A DNA stretch of 64,000 bases from Paractinoplanes aksuensis (GTDB taxonomy: Bacteria; Actinomycetota; Actinomycetes; Mycobacteriales; Micromonosporaceae), in assembly GCF_024137025.1 (NCBI RefSeq), contig NZ_JAMYJR010000016.1:1-64000 (forward strand), written 5' to 3'. A program made the position numbers and the translations under genes. This document shows positions 16,303 through 25,743 of this stretch, in pieces (positions within the stretch are counted from its first letter, which is position 1; the number at the start of each line of letters is the position of its first letter). The notes beneath the pieces are model-generated. The model did no database searches. It was not told where the DNA came from and saw only the letters and a program-made list of their open reading frames with translations.

Positions 16303-17793
16303 ATGACCGCTACGCGAGTGCCCGGCCTGCCGGTAGTCGAAGACGGCGTGCTCATCTCGACCAACCCGGCCTCGGGGGCAGAGGCGGGCCGCGTGCCGGT
16401 CGCCGACGCCGCAGCCGTGACCGAGACCGTGCGCCGCGCCCACGAGGCCGCACTCTGGTGGCAGGCCCTCGGCTACGACGGCCGCCGCGAGCGGCTGCTG
16501 CGCTGGCGCTCGCTGATCGTCCGCCGGATCGAGGAACTGGGCCGCCTGACCAGCCTCGAGACCGGCAAGCCGCAGACCGACGCGGTCGTCGAGGCCACCG
16601 CCGCGGTCGAGCACCTCGACTGGGCCGCCCGCAACGCCAAACGGGTCCTCGGCCCCCGCCGCATGCGCACCCGCCTGCTGGTCGCCGAGCACTCCGGCCA
16701 CCTCGAGTACCAGCCGTTCGGCGTGATCGGCGTGATCGGGCCGTGGAACTACCCGATCCTCACCCCGGTCGGCCCCATCAGCGGCGCCCTCGCCGCCGGC
16801 AACGCCGTCGTCCTCAAGCCCAGCGAGTACACCCCGATCGTCGGCCAGTGGCTGGCCGACACGTTCGCCGAGGTCGTGCCCGAGCAGCCGGTGCTGCAGA
16901 CCGTGCACGGGCTCGGCGACACCGGGGCCGCCCTGTGCCGCTCCGGCGTCGGCAAGATCGCTTTCACCGGTTCGACCGCCACCGCCAAGAAGGTGCTGGC
17001 CGCGTGCGCGGAAAACCTGGTGCCGGCGGTGATCGAGGCCGGCGGCAAGGACGCGCTGATCGTCGACGCCGACGCCGACATCCCGGCCGCGGCCGAGGCG
17101 GCGGTCTGGGGCTCGATGACCAACGCCGGCCAGACCTGCATCGGCATCGAGCGGGTCTACGCGGTCGCCCCGGTCTACGACGCGTTCGTCAGCGCCGTCG
17201 TCGAAAAAGCCGGTCATTTGCGTACGGGCGAAGAGATCGGCCCCATCACGATGCCGGGCCAACTCGAGATCATCCGCGATCACATCGACGACGCGCTGGC
17301 CAGGGGCGGCCGGGCGGTGCTGGGCGGGGCCGAGGCGGTCCGGCCCCCGTACGTCTCCCCCACCGTCCTGGTCGACGTGCCCGCCGACTCCACCGAGATC
17401 CGCGACGAGACGTTCGGGCCGACGCTCACGATCACCAAAGTGGCCGACGCCGACGAGGCCGTCGAACAGGCCAACAACACGGCGTACGGGTTGGGTGGGG
17501 CCGTCTTCGGCAAGAAGAACGCGCTGCGCATCGCCCGGCGGCTGCGCTCCGGCATGGTCGCCGTCAACTCGACGCTCACGTTCGTCGGCATGGGCAACCT
17601 GCCGTTCGGGGGCGTCGGCGAATCCGGGTTCGGCCGCATCCACGGCGAGGACGGTCTGCGCGAGTTCGCCCGGGCCAAGTCGATCACCGTACGCCGGGGC
17701 CCTTCGGTTCTGCCCGCGATGACCTTCGAGCGCACCCCGGCCCAGGTGGCCGGCATCGTCAAGGCCCTGCGAATTCTGTACGGCCGGAAGTAG
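16303..17793 (+). CDS. NAD(P)-dependent aldehyde dehydrogenase (succinate-semialdehyde type)
   Basis: ALDH superfamily enzyme, 496 aa, oxidising an aldehyde to the acid. It shows FGVIGVIGPWNYPI, the cofactor loop FTGSTATAKKV, the catalytic Glu in IEAGGKDALIVDADAD and the nucleophile Cys in NAGQTCIGIERVY. The GKDA form of the Glu motif is typical of succinate-semialdehyde-type and fatty aldehyde members. Start ATG 16303 matches a leaderless promoter. It is followed 17 bp later by an ABC transporter pair. Substrate not determinable from sequence. Confidence 0.9.
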   Translation: MTATRVPGLPVVEDGVLISTNPASGAEAGRVPVADAAAVTETVRRAHEAALWWQALGYDGRRERLLRWRSLIVRRIEELGRLTSLETGKPQTDAVVEATAAVEHLDWAARNAKRVLGPRRMRTRLLVAEHSGHLEYQPFGVIGVIGPWNYPILTPVGPISGALAAGNAVVLKPSEYTPIVGQWLADTFAEVVPEQPVLQTVHGLGDTGAALCRSGVGKIAFTGSTATAKKVLAACAENLVPAVIEAGGKDALIVDADADIPAAAEAAVWGSMTNAGQTCIGIERVYAVAPVYDAFVSAVVEKAGHLRTGEEIGPITMPGQLEIIRDHIDDALARGGRAVLGGAEAVRPPYVSPTVLVDVPADSTEIRDETFGPTLTITKVADADEAVEQANNTAYGLGGAVFGKKNALRIARRLRSGMVAVNSTLTFVGMGNLPFGGVGESGFGRIHGEDGLREFARAKSITVRRGPSVLPAMTFERTPAQVAGIVKALRILYGRK

Positions 17794-17810
17794 CTGCTAG
17801 CGTCCCTGAA

Positions 17811-18449
17811 GTGGTGGATCATCCCGCGGTCGAGGTGGACGGCCTGCATGTAGGTTACGGCTCCACACCCGTGCTGGTCGGCGTCTCGCTGACCGTTCCC
17901 GCCGGTCAGGGGGTCTGCGTCGTCGGCGAGAACGGCATCGGCAAGTCGACATTGCTGCGCTGCGTCAGCGGCCTCCAACAGCCCGACGAGGGAACGATCC
18001 ACGTCTTCGGGGGCGACCCCGGCGCCACCCCGGAGTTCTGGCGGGCCGTGGTCACCACGGTCGAACCGCCCACCTGGTATCCCGGGCTGACCGCACGGGA
18101 ACACGCCGAACTGGTCTGCCGGGCCCACGGCCAGGATCCGTCGTCGGCCGGGGTCGACGAGGCGCTCGAGCGGTTCGGGCTGGCCGGTCACGCCGACGCG
18201 ATCCCGCCGTCGCTGTCGTCCGGCCAGAAGCAGCGGCTGGTCCTCGCCATCGCGTTGCTGCGCCCCAGCTCGCTGCTGATCCTCGACGAACCCGAACAAC
18301 GCCTCGACCGCGAGGGCCGGGCCGACGTCGCCGGCCTGCTCGCCGACTACGTGGCCGGCGGCGGTTCCCTGCTGATGGCCAGCCACGACGACTCCTTCGC
18401 GGAAGCGTCCGGGGCGTCCATCACCACTATGGAGTCGCTCGCGTCATGA
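17811..18449 (+). CDS. ABC transporter ATP-binding protein
   Basis: 212-aa ATPase with Walker A GENGIGKST, signature LSSGQKQRL, Walker B LLILDEPEQ and H-loop MASHD; all catalytic residues are present. The LSSGQ is followed by KQR, the order normal for bacterial exporters. Start GTG 17811 (GTG 17814 possible). Its stop overlaps the permease start (ATGA at 18446-18449), so the two are translationally coupled. Confidence 0.9.
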   Translation: MVDHPAVEVDGLHVGYGSTPVLVGVSLTVPAGQGVCVVGENGIGKSTLLRCVSGLQQPDEGTIHVFGGDPGATPEFWRAVVTTVEPPTWYPGLTAREHAELVCRAHGQDPSSAGVDEALERFGLAGHADAIPPSLSSGQKQRLVLAIALLRPSSLLILDEPEQRLDREGRADVAGLLADYVAGGGSLLMASHDDSFAEASGASITTMESLAS

Positions 18450-19939
18450 CGGTCGTCCCGCTCGCGCCCGTACGCCGCTGGATCAGCCGCACCCAGTCCG
18501 CCCACCGCGAGCGCGGCGCCACCCTGGGCAGCCTCTACGTCGGCGCCCTGTCGATCGCCATCATCGGCGGGATGTTCCACCGCCAGGTCGCCGAGATCTT
18601 CTGGCCGCCCCGCCCGGATGCTTCGGCCCTGGCCGCCGCTTCTCTCGTCGCCGTCATTTACGGGCTGCTCTACCTGGCCCTGCGCCGGCTCGGCCCGCTC
18701 GCGCTGAGCCGCCCGGCCGCGTCCTGGCTGCTCCCGGCGCCGGTCAGCCGACGCCGCCTCCTGCTGCCGTCGCTGCGGATCACCGGGATCGTGGCGGCCG
18801 TGATCGGCGCCGTGGCCGCTCTTGCCATCACCGGGCATGCGGCTCCGCGCTCCGAGGCCGGTGATGAGGTCGCGCTGCTGGTCGGCAGCGGTGCGCTCAT
18901 CGGTTTGGCGCTCCTGCTGGTCGCCACGGCCGCGCAGGCCGGTGGGCGGTGGGGAGATGCCCTCGACCGGCTGATCGGGTTGGTGTTCGCGGCTGGACTC
19001 GGCGGGTTGGTCGCCTCGACTGCACTCGACGGGACCGGAACGATCTCCGGCTGGCCTACGCCGGCCGTCCTGATGCCGGTCGTGGCCGTCGGAGCGGTCG
19101 TCGTGCTGGTGGCGCTGGCTGTGGTGATCCGAGGGCTGGCTGCCACGCCCAGCGACCGCATCCTGGAGGCGTCGCGCACTGCGGGGACGCTGTTCGACAC
19201 CGCTTTCGGCATCGAGCCGTCGTTCCTGACCGACATGATCGAGCGCCGGTACTGGGCTCGGCGGCAGTTGAGGTCGACCACCCTGTTTCCCCGGCTGCCC
19301 GTGCTGGTCGCCCAGGATGTCCTCCTGACGCTGCGCCGCCGCGGCCGGTTGTTGTGGTTGCTGCTCGGGGCGTCGCTGCCCGTGCTGCTGAGCAGCGGGC
19401 CGGGGTGGGTCCTCGGGGCGGCGGTGTTGGTGGGCTGCCTGATCGCCGGGATGACCGCCACCGGCAACGTGAAGACCGACGCCGGCAATCCGGTGCTGCT
19501 GCGGTTGCTCGGGTTGTCGTCTCGTCAGGCCGTGATGCAGCGGCTGTGGATCCCGGGAATTCTGGCTGCGATCTGGGCTGCGTCGACGCTGACGCTGCTG
19601 GACGTGCTCGGCGATCTGTCGTCGGGGCCGTGGTGGGCGCTCGGGTTGGTGCTCGGACCGATGGGGGCGGCCGCGGCTGTCCACCGTTCTCGGGTGGGGT
19701 TCGTGCGTAACGAGTTGCTGCCCCTCGACACTCCCATGGGCACGTTGTCCACCGGGCCGCTGGTCAACGCCATCATGGGGCCGGACATGCTGCTGCTGGG
19801 GATTCCGGCTTGGATCGCCATCGCCCAGGGCCGGGTGGACTGGAGCGTGGTGTTGATCCAGGCGGTGATCGCGGGGGCCGGGGCGCGGTTCTACCTCGTG
19901 GGGACTACCAGCGACGAGCGTACTGAACTGGCGCATTAA
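18446..19939 (+). CDS. ABC transporter permease-like membrane protein (DUF6297 type, tentative)
   Basis: 497 aa with about ten to twelve hydrophobic segments and a central soluble loop (about 225-300). It overlaps the ATPase gene by four bases, so it is almost certainly its membrane partner. No periplasmic domain or solute-binding protein is near, which suggests an exporter or an ABC-2-like unit of unknown substrate. The DUF assignment is from memory and needs a profile search. Confidence 0.75.
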   Translation: MTVVPLAPVRRWISRTQSAHRERGATLGSLYVGALSIAIIGGMFHRQVAEIFWPPRPDASALAAASLVAVIYGLLYLALRRLGPLALSRPAASWLLPAPVSRRRLLLPSLRITGIVAAVIGAVAALAITGHAAPRSEAGDEVALLVGSGALIGLALLLVATAAQAGGRWGDALDRLIGLVFAAGLGGLVASTALDGTGTISGWPTPAVLMPVVAVGAVVVLVALAVVIRGLAATPSDRILEASRTAGTLFDTAFGIEPSFLTDMIERRYWARRQLRSTTLFPRLPVLVAQDVLLTLRRRGRLLWLLLGASLPVLLSSGPGWVLGAAVLVGCLIAGMTATGNVKTDAGNPVLLRLLGLSSRQAVMQRLWIPGILAAIWAASTLTLLDVLGDLSSGPWWALGLVLGPMGAAAAVHRSRVGFVRNELLPLDTPMGTLSTGPLVNAIMGPDMLLLGIPAWIAIAQGRVDWSVVLIQAVIAGAGARFYLVGTTSDERTELAH

Positions 19940-20385
19940 GACCTTGGGCGCCGCGCGAAGCCGCGGCCTCGCGGCATCGACGGCCGCACGTTTCAGGCGG
20001 GCCGCCATACGTCTTTGCGAAGCCTGAGTGACGCTCGTCTGCCACCGATTCCAAGCCACTCCGCGATTGAAGCCGGGCGGAGCGCGCAGCGCTCTCGCCA
20101 ACCGACCACAAGCGCAACCGACACGGTGCGAACGCGCACCCCACCACAAAGGCCGGCCTGAGTAGGAAAAGCTCCCAGCATCACCACAGCGCGGAAGCCA
20201 GACCCCCGACCCGCAAGGGGTTTCCCCAGCTCAGCCAGGCAATCAGAGAAACGCCAACCACAACGCAACCGCAAGGTGAACCCCGTGCAAGGGTGAGGCC
20301 GAGGGTGATCATGCAGGGCGTAGTTGCTTTTCAGCCCAGCATGATCGCCCTCGGCCTCACCCGTCCAAGCGCAAGAAAGCCACCC
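19940..20385. other. 446-bp convergent intergenic region without a credible gene
   Basis: Lies between the permease and nucS stops. Bases 19940-20290 contain only short open frames on the minus strand with no ribosome site or family resemblance. It is locally less G/C-biased in codon position than its neighbours, so it looks non-coding. It holds one strong inverted repeat (20291-20362, listed separately). Confidence 0.6.
20291..20362. terminator. Long hairpin, probably bidirectional terminator or repeat element
   Basis: A 24-bp inverted repeat with a single mismatch: left arm 20291-20314 starts GGGTGAGGCCGAGGG, right arm 20339-20362 is its complement, loop 24 nt. It sits between convergent genes, 24 bp after the nucS stop. 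The arms are longer and better matched than a normal terminator, so a dispersed REP-like element is an alternative. Confidence 0.65.
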
Positions 20386-21045
20386 CTAAAACAGAGTGAG
20401 CTCATCCCTCTCCATGCCCCGAAGCTTGTCGTAGTCAACAACCAAGCACCGAATCCCACGATCAGTAGCAAGCACCCGAGCCTGAGGCTTGATCTCCTGC
20501 GCAGCGAAGACCCCTTGGACAGGAGCCAACAACGGATCCCGATTCATCAATTCGAGATAACGGGTCAACTGCTCGACCCCGTCGATCTCACCCCGGCGCT
20601 TCACCTCAACGGCCACCGATTGGCCAGAAGCGTCCTTGAGGAGCAGATCGACCGGCCCGATGGCCGTCATGAATTCGCGGCGCACCAGCGTGAAGCCCTC
20701 ACCGAACGTCTCGGGATGCGCTGCCAGCAGCTCTTGCAGGTGCGCCTCGACCCCGTCCTTGACCAGACCGGGATCCACACCCAACTCGTACGACGTGTCT
20801 TGGAAGATCTCTTCGAGGGTGATCCTCAGTTCCTCGCCGGCCTTGTTCACTACCTTCCAGACGCCCGGGGCTTCCTGCAGTTTGCAGGGTGGGCTCATCC
20901 AGTTCAGGGGCTTGTAGGCACGGTCGTCGGCGTGGATCGAGACCGACCCGTCGGCCTTCACCATCACCAGGCGGACCGCTGTGGGCAGATGGGCGGACAA
21001 GCGGCCGACGTAGTCGACGGAGCATTTCGCGATGACCAGGCGCAC
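20386..21045 (-). CDS. nucS: Mismatch-specific endonuclease NucS/EndoMS
   Basis: 219-aa DNA repair nuclease that replaces MutS/MutL mismatch repair in actinobacteria: it cuts both strands at G-T, G-G and T-T mismatches, working with the beta clamp. N-terminal dimerisation/DNA-binding part (1-105), then the RecB-like nuclease with the key acidic and basic residues in [12 protein letters not shown] and [20 protein letters not shown]. The C-terminus (MERDELTLF) resembles the clamp-binding tail. ATG 21045 start. Synteny with the thiolase/epimerase and coiled-coil genes matches Streptomyces and mycobacteria. Confidence 0.95.
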   Translation of the reverse strand: MRLVIAKCSVDYVGRLSAHLPTAVRLVMVKADGSVSIHADDRAYKPLNWMSPPCKLQEAPGVWKVVNKAGEELRITLEEIFQDTSYELGVDPGLVKDGVEAHLQELLAAHPETFGEGFTLVRREFMTAIGPVDLLLKDASGQSVAVEVKRRGEIDGVEQLTRYLELMNRDPLLAPVQGVFAAQEIKPQARVLATDRGIRCLVVDYDKLRGMERDELTLF

Positions 21046-21115
21046 CGGACGACAGTACCGTCACCGGCGCGGCGCGAGGCAAGCAGCGTTCGCGCCGGTT
21101 TGTCATCCTGGAGCC

Positions 21116-21730
21116 GTGCTCGAAGCGCTCACCGGAACTGGCCTGGCCGCATCTGCGGGGCTCAATGCCTATATTCCTCTGCTCACGATGGGGCTGTTGG
21201 CCCGCTACACCGACACGATCGACCTGCCGACCGGCTGGAGCTGGCTCAGCAACGGCTGGACGCTGTTGATCCTCGCCTTGTTGCTGGCCATCGAGGTCGT
21301 GGCGGACAAGGTGCCGGTGGTCGACCACGTGAACGACGTGGTGCAGACCGTGGTGCGGCCGACCGCGGGCGGGCTGGCGTTCGGGGCCGGCTCGTCGTCG
21401 GAGACGGTGACGGTCAGTGACCCGGGGTCGTTCTTCGGCTCGCACCAGTGGGTGCCGATCGCGGCCGGGGTGGTGATCGCCTTGGTCGTGCATGGGGTGA
21501 AGGCGGCTTCACGGCCCGTGGTGAACACCACAACGGCCGGTTTCGGGGCTCCGGTGGCCAGCACGGCGGAGGACATCGGGAGTGTCCTGATGTCCGTCTT
21601 GGCCATTCTGCTGCCGATATTGGTCCTGGTCGGACTGCTGTTCCTGGTGTTCGCGGGGGTCTGGGTGGTGCGCCGGCGGCGACGCCGCAAGGTTTTGTCG
21701 GGTTCCGGGACCCGGCAGCTGTTTGATTGA
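21116..21730 (+). CDS. DUF4126-family membrane protein
   Basis: 204 aa, GTG 21116 start (GGAG just upstream). It begins LTGTGLAASAGLNAYIPLL, the hallmark of DUF4126, has four to five hydrophobic segments and ends with an Arg-rich cytoplasmic stretch after the last segment (VVRRRRRRK). Function unknown. Diverges from nucS by 70 bp and overlaps the next gene. Confidence 0.8.
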   Translation: MLEALTGTGLAASAGLNAYIPLLTMGLLARYTDTIDLPTGWSWLSNGWTLLILALLLAIEVVADKVPVVDHVNDVVQTVVRPTAGGLAFGAGSSSETVTVSDPGSFFGSHQWVPIAAGVVIALVVHGVKAASRPVVNTTTAGFGAPVASTAEDIGSVLMSVLAILLPILVLVGLLFLVFAGVWVVRRRRRRKVLSGSGTRQLFD

Positions 21731-23088
21731 CTCTCCGGGTGCCCGCGCTCGCTGTTCCTGCCTTCGCCCTGACGTGGTGGGCCGCCTGTTATCTGATCGG
21801 CCGCGACCCGGCCCGTCCGGCGGCGCTGCGGGCGGCGTCCGCTCTATTGGCGTACGCCGCGGGGGTGGCACTGTGGAGCGCCGACGCCGACGGCACCGCC
21901 ACGCAGGTCCTGCTCTGTGCTCCGGCCCTGCTCTGGGCGGGCGCGGCGGTGGCGCTGCTTCCGGTCTCGGTGCCGGAGCGGCGCCAGATCGAGTTGGGCT
22001 GGCGCGTGCTCGGCGGGCTGTTCCTGGTGGTGTCGGTGGTGCTGCCGCCGGTGGGCCGGTTGGTGGTGCTGGTTCCGCTGCTGGGGGCGCTCTTCCTGCT
22101 GTGGCGGTTCCGGGATCAGGTTCGGCCGCCGATGCTCGCCGCCGCTCTGGCCGTGGCGGCCGCGCTGTACGGGCTGGCCCTGGCCGCGCTGCTGCTACCG
22201 GTCGAGCTGGGCTCGTCGGGTCTGGTGGTGGCCGCGATCGGGCTCGACCTGCTGGTGCTCGGGTTCCTGGTCGCCGTGTCGGACGCGCTGGATGTGGGTG
22301 AGCGGCTGCGGCCCGATCTGATCCGGGCGGCGACGGCCGCGGTCATCGCGACCGTGCTCGTCGGCGGGCCGGTGGCGGTCACGTTGTTCGCCGTCGGGGA
22401 CGAGCCGGTCCTGACGTTCCTCCAGTTCGCCCTGCTGGCCGTGGTGATGACCGTGACCGGGCTGGGCGGGGCGGTGCGGCGCGGGCTCGACCTGCTGGCT
22501 TTCCGGGGCGACGATCGGCTGCGCCGGAACCGGGCCGCGTTGTCGCAGGTGGCTGACGCGTTGCCCCGGCATCAGTCGCGGCGGCGGCTGCCGGCCACGG
22601 CCGAGAGCGACTTCCTTCGGTACGCCCGGCAGGCGCTCGACAACTACGGCGATCTCAGCCGGTTGATGCGGTCGCCGCTGACCGACCTGCCCGCGGTGGA
22701 CCAGCGGTTGGCGGGTCGAGCGCTCGATCTGCCGTTGGAACGAGCCACCGAGTTGCGGGCGGTGCTGCGGGCCGGGGTCGAGACACTGCGCCCGGCGGGG
22801 CCGTTCGGCACCGGCGACGAGTGGCGGCTCTACAACGCGCTGCTCTTCTGCGGGGTCCTGGGACTGAATCCGTACGCCCGGAAGATGCGCACGGACGGCC
22901 TGGAGCTGGAAGCCCGGCAGGCGGTCGACTGGATGCGCCGCTACGTGCCGCGCGGGACGCTGCGGCGGTGGCACAACGAGGCCGCCGACCTGGTCGCGGC
23001 CCGGTTGTGGGCCGAGTTGACCAGCCCGGAGGTGCGGGGTGTGGCCCGGCCCCGGGGTAACCGGACCGCGCCGACACGCAGCACATAA
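21727..23088 (+). CDS. Integral membrane protein with soluble C-terminal half, unknown
   Basis: About 453 aa. TTG 21727 overlaps the previous stop (ATTGA), or GTG 21739 may be used. Seven to eight hydrophobic segments fill residues 1-255. The soluble C-terminal 200 residues begin with GLDLLAFRGDDRLRRNRAAL and are Arg-rich and helical, with repeated Leu/Arg helices (YARQALDNYGDLSRLMRSPL). I see no catalytic motif. Translational coupling to the DUF4126 gene and its position 57 bp before the FtsK-like gene suggest one functional unit. Confidence 0.7.
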   Translation: MTLRVPALAVPAFALTWWAACYLIGRDPARPAALRAASALLAYAAGVALWSADADGTATQVLLCAPALLWAGAAVALLPVSVPERRQIELGWRVLGGLFLVVSVVLPPVGRLVVLVPLLGALFLLWRFRDQVRPPMLAAALAVAAALYGLALAALLLPVELGSSGLVVAAIGLDLLVLGFLVAVSDALDVGERLRPDLIRAATAAVIATVLVGGPVAVTLFAVGDEPVLTFLQFALLAVVMTVTGLGGAVRRGLDLLAFRGDDRLRRNRAALSQVADALPRHQSRRRLPATAESDFLRYARQALDNYGDLSRLMRSPLTDLPAVDQRLAGRALDLPLERATELRAVLRAGVETLRPAGPFGTGDEWRLYNALLFCGVLGLNPYARKMRTDGLELEARQAVDWMRRYVPRGTLRRWHNEAADLVAARLWAELTSPEVRGVARPRGNRTAPTRST

Positions 23089-23112
23089 TCTGCCGATAAG
23101 CGGCCAAATCGG

Positions 23113-23118
23113 TAAAAT
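23113..23118 (+). promoter_or_regulatory. Candidate -10 box TAAAAT before the FtsK-like gene
   Basis: TAAAAT in an otherwise GC-rich 57-bp gap, 33 bp before GTG 23146, with no obvious -35. The FtsK-like gene may therefore start its own transcript. Confidence 0.35.
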
Positions 23119-23145
23119 CCCCCATCATGGGCTTCGGGGGGTCTG

Positions 23146-25743
23146 GTGGTTAGCCACCGCAACGAGCTGGTCGCCACTGTCCGGCGGGAGCTGGCCGAGG
23201 CGCGCGGGGCGGCCCGGGCGGTGCTGGCCGACGCCGAGTCCGCGCGCGGTGAGGCCCAGAACCGGCGACGGCTCGTCCGGGACGCGTACTCGACCTGCCT
23301 CAACCAGCTGGCCGAGGCCCGGGACGCCGCCCGGCGGGACATCCAGCGGCGCTTCCAGTTCGAGTCGTCGCGGCTGGCCGGGAACGTGCGGCACCTGGCC
23401 GCGCTCAGTGCGAGCGGGGCGGCCGGGCTGCCGTGGCGGATGTGGTCGCCGACCGAGCCCGAGCCGGGGACCCGGCCGGGGCTGTTGCGGATCGGCACGC
23501 TGACCCTCGACGACACCGCGGCGCTGCCGGCCCTGATCCCGTTCCTGGACGCGGCCCACCTGAACCTGAGCGGGCCGTCGGCCGAGACGGACGCGGTGAT
23601 CACCGGCCTGCTGCTGCGGGCGCTCGGCACCACCCGGCCCGGGGACGTGCAGCTCACTGTGTACGACCCCGAGCACTTGGGTGGCACGCTGGCCTCGTTC
23701 GCGCCGCTCGGCATCTCGTTCGTCGGGCCGGGCAGCCTCGGGGCGACGCTCGACGAGTTGGTCGAGCACATCTGCCGGGTCAACGAGTCGGTGCTGGCCG
23801 GTGAGCACCAGTCGCTGGCCGACCTGACCGCGGCCACGGCCGGTCCGCGGGCCGAACCGTGGCGGGTGGTCGTGCTGCTGGCCGACGCGGCCACCGGACA
23901 GGAGCTGACCAACGGCCAGCGGGCCCAGCTCGACCGGATCGTGCGCACGGGAGTGTCGTGCGGCGTCCATCTCGTCGTACGCGGGCTGGAACTGACCGAG
24001 CACCCGAGCGTGCGCCGGCTGACCGTGACCGACCAGCGGGCGACCTGCGACCTCACCGGTGACCTGGAGATCCGGCTCGATCCGCCGCCACCGGTGGAAC
24101 GGGTGACCGCCTTCTGCCGGGGTGCGGCCGAGCGCCTGCGGGCCGGGCCACCGCCGGCCCGGCTGGCCGACCTGGAGCCGCGCGAGCTCTGGGCCGAGTC
24201 GTCGGCCCACGGGCTGGTGGCGCCGATCGGCGACAGCACCGACGGCACGCTGATCGACGTGCCGCTGGGGGACGACCCGCCGCACGCGTTGATCGGCGGG
24301 CCGTCGGGGTCGGGCAAGACCAACCTGATCTACGCCTGGCTGGCCGGGCTGGCCACCCGCTACGGGCCCGAGGAACTCGCCCTCTACCTGCTCGACTTCA
24401 AGGAGGGGGTGTCGTTCGCGCGGTTCGTGCCGGGGCCGCGCGACCCGGCCTGGCTGCCCCAGGTGCGGCTGGCCGGCATCAACGTCAACTCCGACCGCGA
24501 GTTCGGCCTGGCCATGCTGCGCCACCTGGGCGAGGAGCTGCGGACCCGGGCCCAGGCGGCCAAGCGGGTGGACGCGTCCAAACTGGCCGAGCTGCGGGCC
24601 GAGGACCCGGCCGGGCACTGGCCGCGCATCGTCGCCGTGATCGACGAGTTCCAGGTGCTGCTGGCCGGGCGGGACGCGGTCGCCGACGAGGCCGTGGCGC
24701 TGCTCGAGGACCTGGCCCGCCGGGGACGTTCGCAGGGCATCCACCTGATCCTGGCCTCGCAGGACGTCTCCGGGATCGAGGCGTTGTGGGGGCGCTCCGG
24801 CCTGATCGGACAGTTCACGCTGCGGATCGCCCTGCCCAAGGCCCGCCGCATCCTGGCCGACGACAACCTGGCGGCCGCGGTCATCCCCCGCTTCCACGCG
24901 GTCGTGAACACCCAGTCCGGCACGTCCGGGGCCAACCAGATCGTGCGGCTGCCGGACGCCGGTGACCGCCTGGTCTGGCGCAGCCTGCAACGCCGGCTGT
25001 GGCGCGACCGGCCGGACGGGTGCGAGGAGCCGCGCCTGTTCGACGGGGACGCGGTGCCGCTGCTGCCCGAGACGTGCCGCCCGTCCGGCCCGGTGCCCGA
25101 CGCGGCCACTCCGGTCGGCTCGTCGCCGGGCGCGGTGCTGGGCGAACGAATCGACGTGGCCGCCCGGCCGGCCCGGCTGCGGCTGGGGCGGATGCCGGGG
25201 CGCAACCTGGCCGTGCTCGGCACCCGCACCGACGAGGCCTGCGACGTGCTCGCGGCGGCGGCGTTGTCGCTGGCCGCGCAGGGACCGGCCCACTTCAGCA
25301 TCGTCTGCCTCGACCCGGACGCGTCCCGCCCCGCGGCCCGGCTGATGGCCGAGCTGCCGTCGGCCGATTGGTGCGACGGGCCGCCGGCGCTGGAGGAGAC
25401 GCCGATCCCGCACTACGTGATCGGCTACGCCCTCGACGCCACGGCCGACGTGTCGCTGCGGTCGCTGCTCACGGACGGACCCGAGCGGCGCACCCACGTA
25501 CTCGGGTGGTGGCGTTCGGTGAACCGGCTGCGCGACTCGCTGGGCGGGGTCGGGGCCCGGCTCGACGCGATCGGGGCCTGGGTGGCGCTGGACGTGCAGG
25601 GGGCCGACCTCGCGCCGCTGTATCCGCAACCCGGCGGGCCGGCCTGGTATCCGCGCAGCCGGCGGGCCCTGTTCTTCGACCGCTCGGTGCACCGAACCCC
25701 GGAAGTCATCGTCCCGTACGAGGTGAACAGTGACCACACGTGA
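23146..25743 (+). CDS. FtsK/SpoIIIE-like ATPase with flanking degenerate modules
   Basis: 865-aa cytoplasmic ATPase. Residues 1-80 are a coiled coil (Ala/Arg/Glu helices). A first module (about 115-345) resembles an FtsK-type P-loop domain without a Walker A. The central module (about 350-600) is intact: Walker A GGPSGSGKTN (384-393), LYLLDFKEG, Walker B IVAVIDEF (495-502) and a following RRGRSQGIHLILASQ sensor segment. The C-terminal part (about 640-865) looks like a third, degenerate module (NLAVLGTRTDEA in the Walker A place). No transmembrane segment is present, unlike true FtsK, and no gamma DNA-recognition domain. Start GTG 23146. It overlaps by 14 bp the next gene, a coiled-coil membrane protein, the likely membrane anchor. 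Confidence 0.85.
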   Translation: MVSHRNELVATVRRELAEARGAARAVLADAESARGEAQNRRRLVRDAYSTCLNQLAEARDAARRDIQRRFQFESSRLAGNVRHLAALSASGAAGLPWRMWSPTEPEPGTRPGLLRIGTLTLDDTAALPALIPFLDAAHLNLSGPSAETDAVITGLLLRALGTTRPGDVQLTVYDPEHLGGTLASFAPLGISFVGPGSLGATLDELVEHICRVNESVLAGEHQSLADLTAATAGPRAEPWRVVVLLADAATGQELTNGQRAQLDRIVRTGVSCGVHLVVRGLELTEHPSVRRLTVTDQRATCDLTGDLEIRLDPPPPVERVTAFCRGAAERLRAGPPPARLADLEPRELWAESSAHGLVAPIGDSTDGTLIDVPLGDDPPHALIGGPSGSGKTNLIYAWLAGLATRYGPEELALYLLDFKEGVSFARFVPGPRDPAWLPQVRLAGINVNSDREFGLAMLRHLGEELRTRAQAAKRVDASKLAELRAEDPAGHWPRIVAVIDEFQVLLAGRDAVADEAVALLEDLARRGRSQGIHLILASQDVSGIEALWGRSGLIGQFTLRIALPKARRILADDNLAAAVIPRFHAVVNTQSGTSGANQIVRLPDAGDRLVWRSLQRRLWRDRPDGCEEPRLFDGDAVPLLPETCRPSGPVPDAATPVGSSPGAVLGERIDVAARPARLRLGRMPGRNLAVLGTRTDEACDVLAAAALSLAAQGPAHFSIVCLDPDASRPAARLMAELPSADWCDGPPALEETPIPHYVIGYALDATADVSLRSLLTDGPERRTHVLGWWRSVNRLRDSLGGVGARLDAIGAWVALDVQGADLAPLYPQPGGPAWYPRSRRALFFDRSVHRTPEVIVPYEVNSDHT

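Noticed and set aside
19993..20274. 93-codon minus-strand ORF in the convergent gap
   Set aside because: No ribosome site, Arg/Trp-rich atypical composition, no family resemblance.
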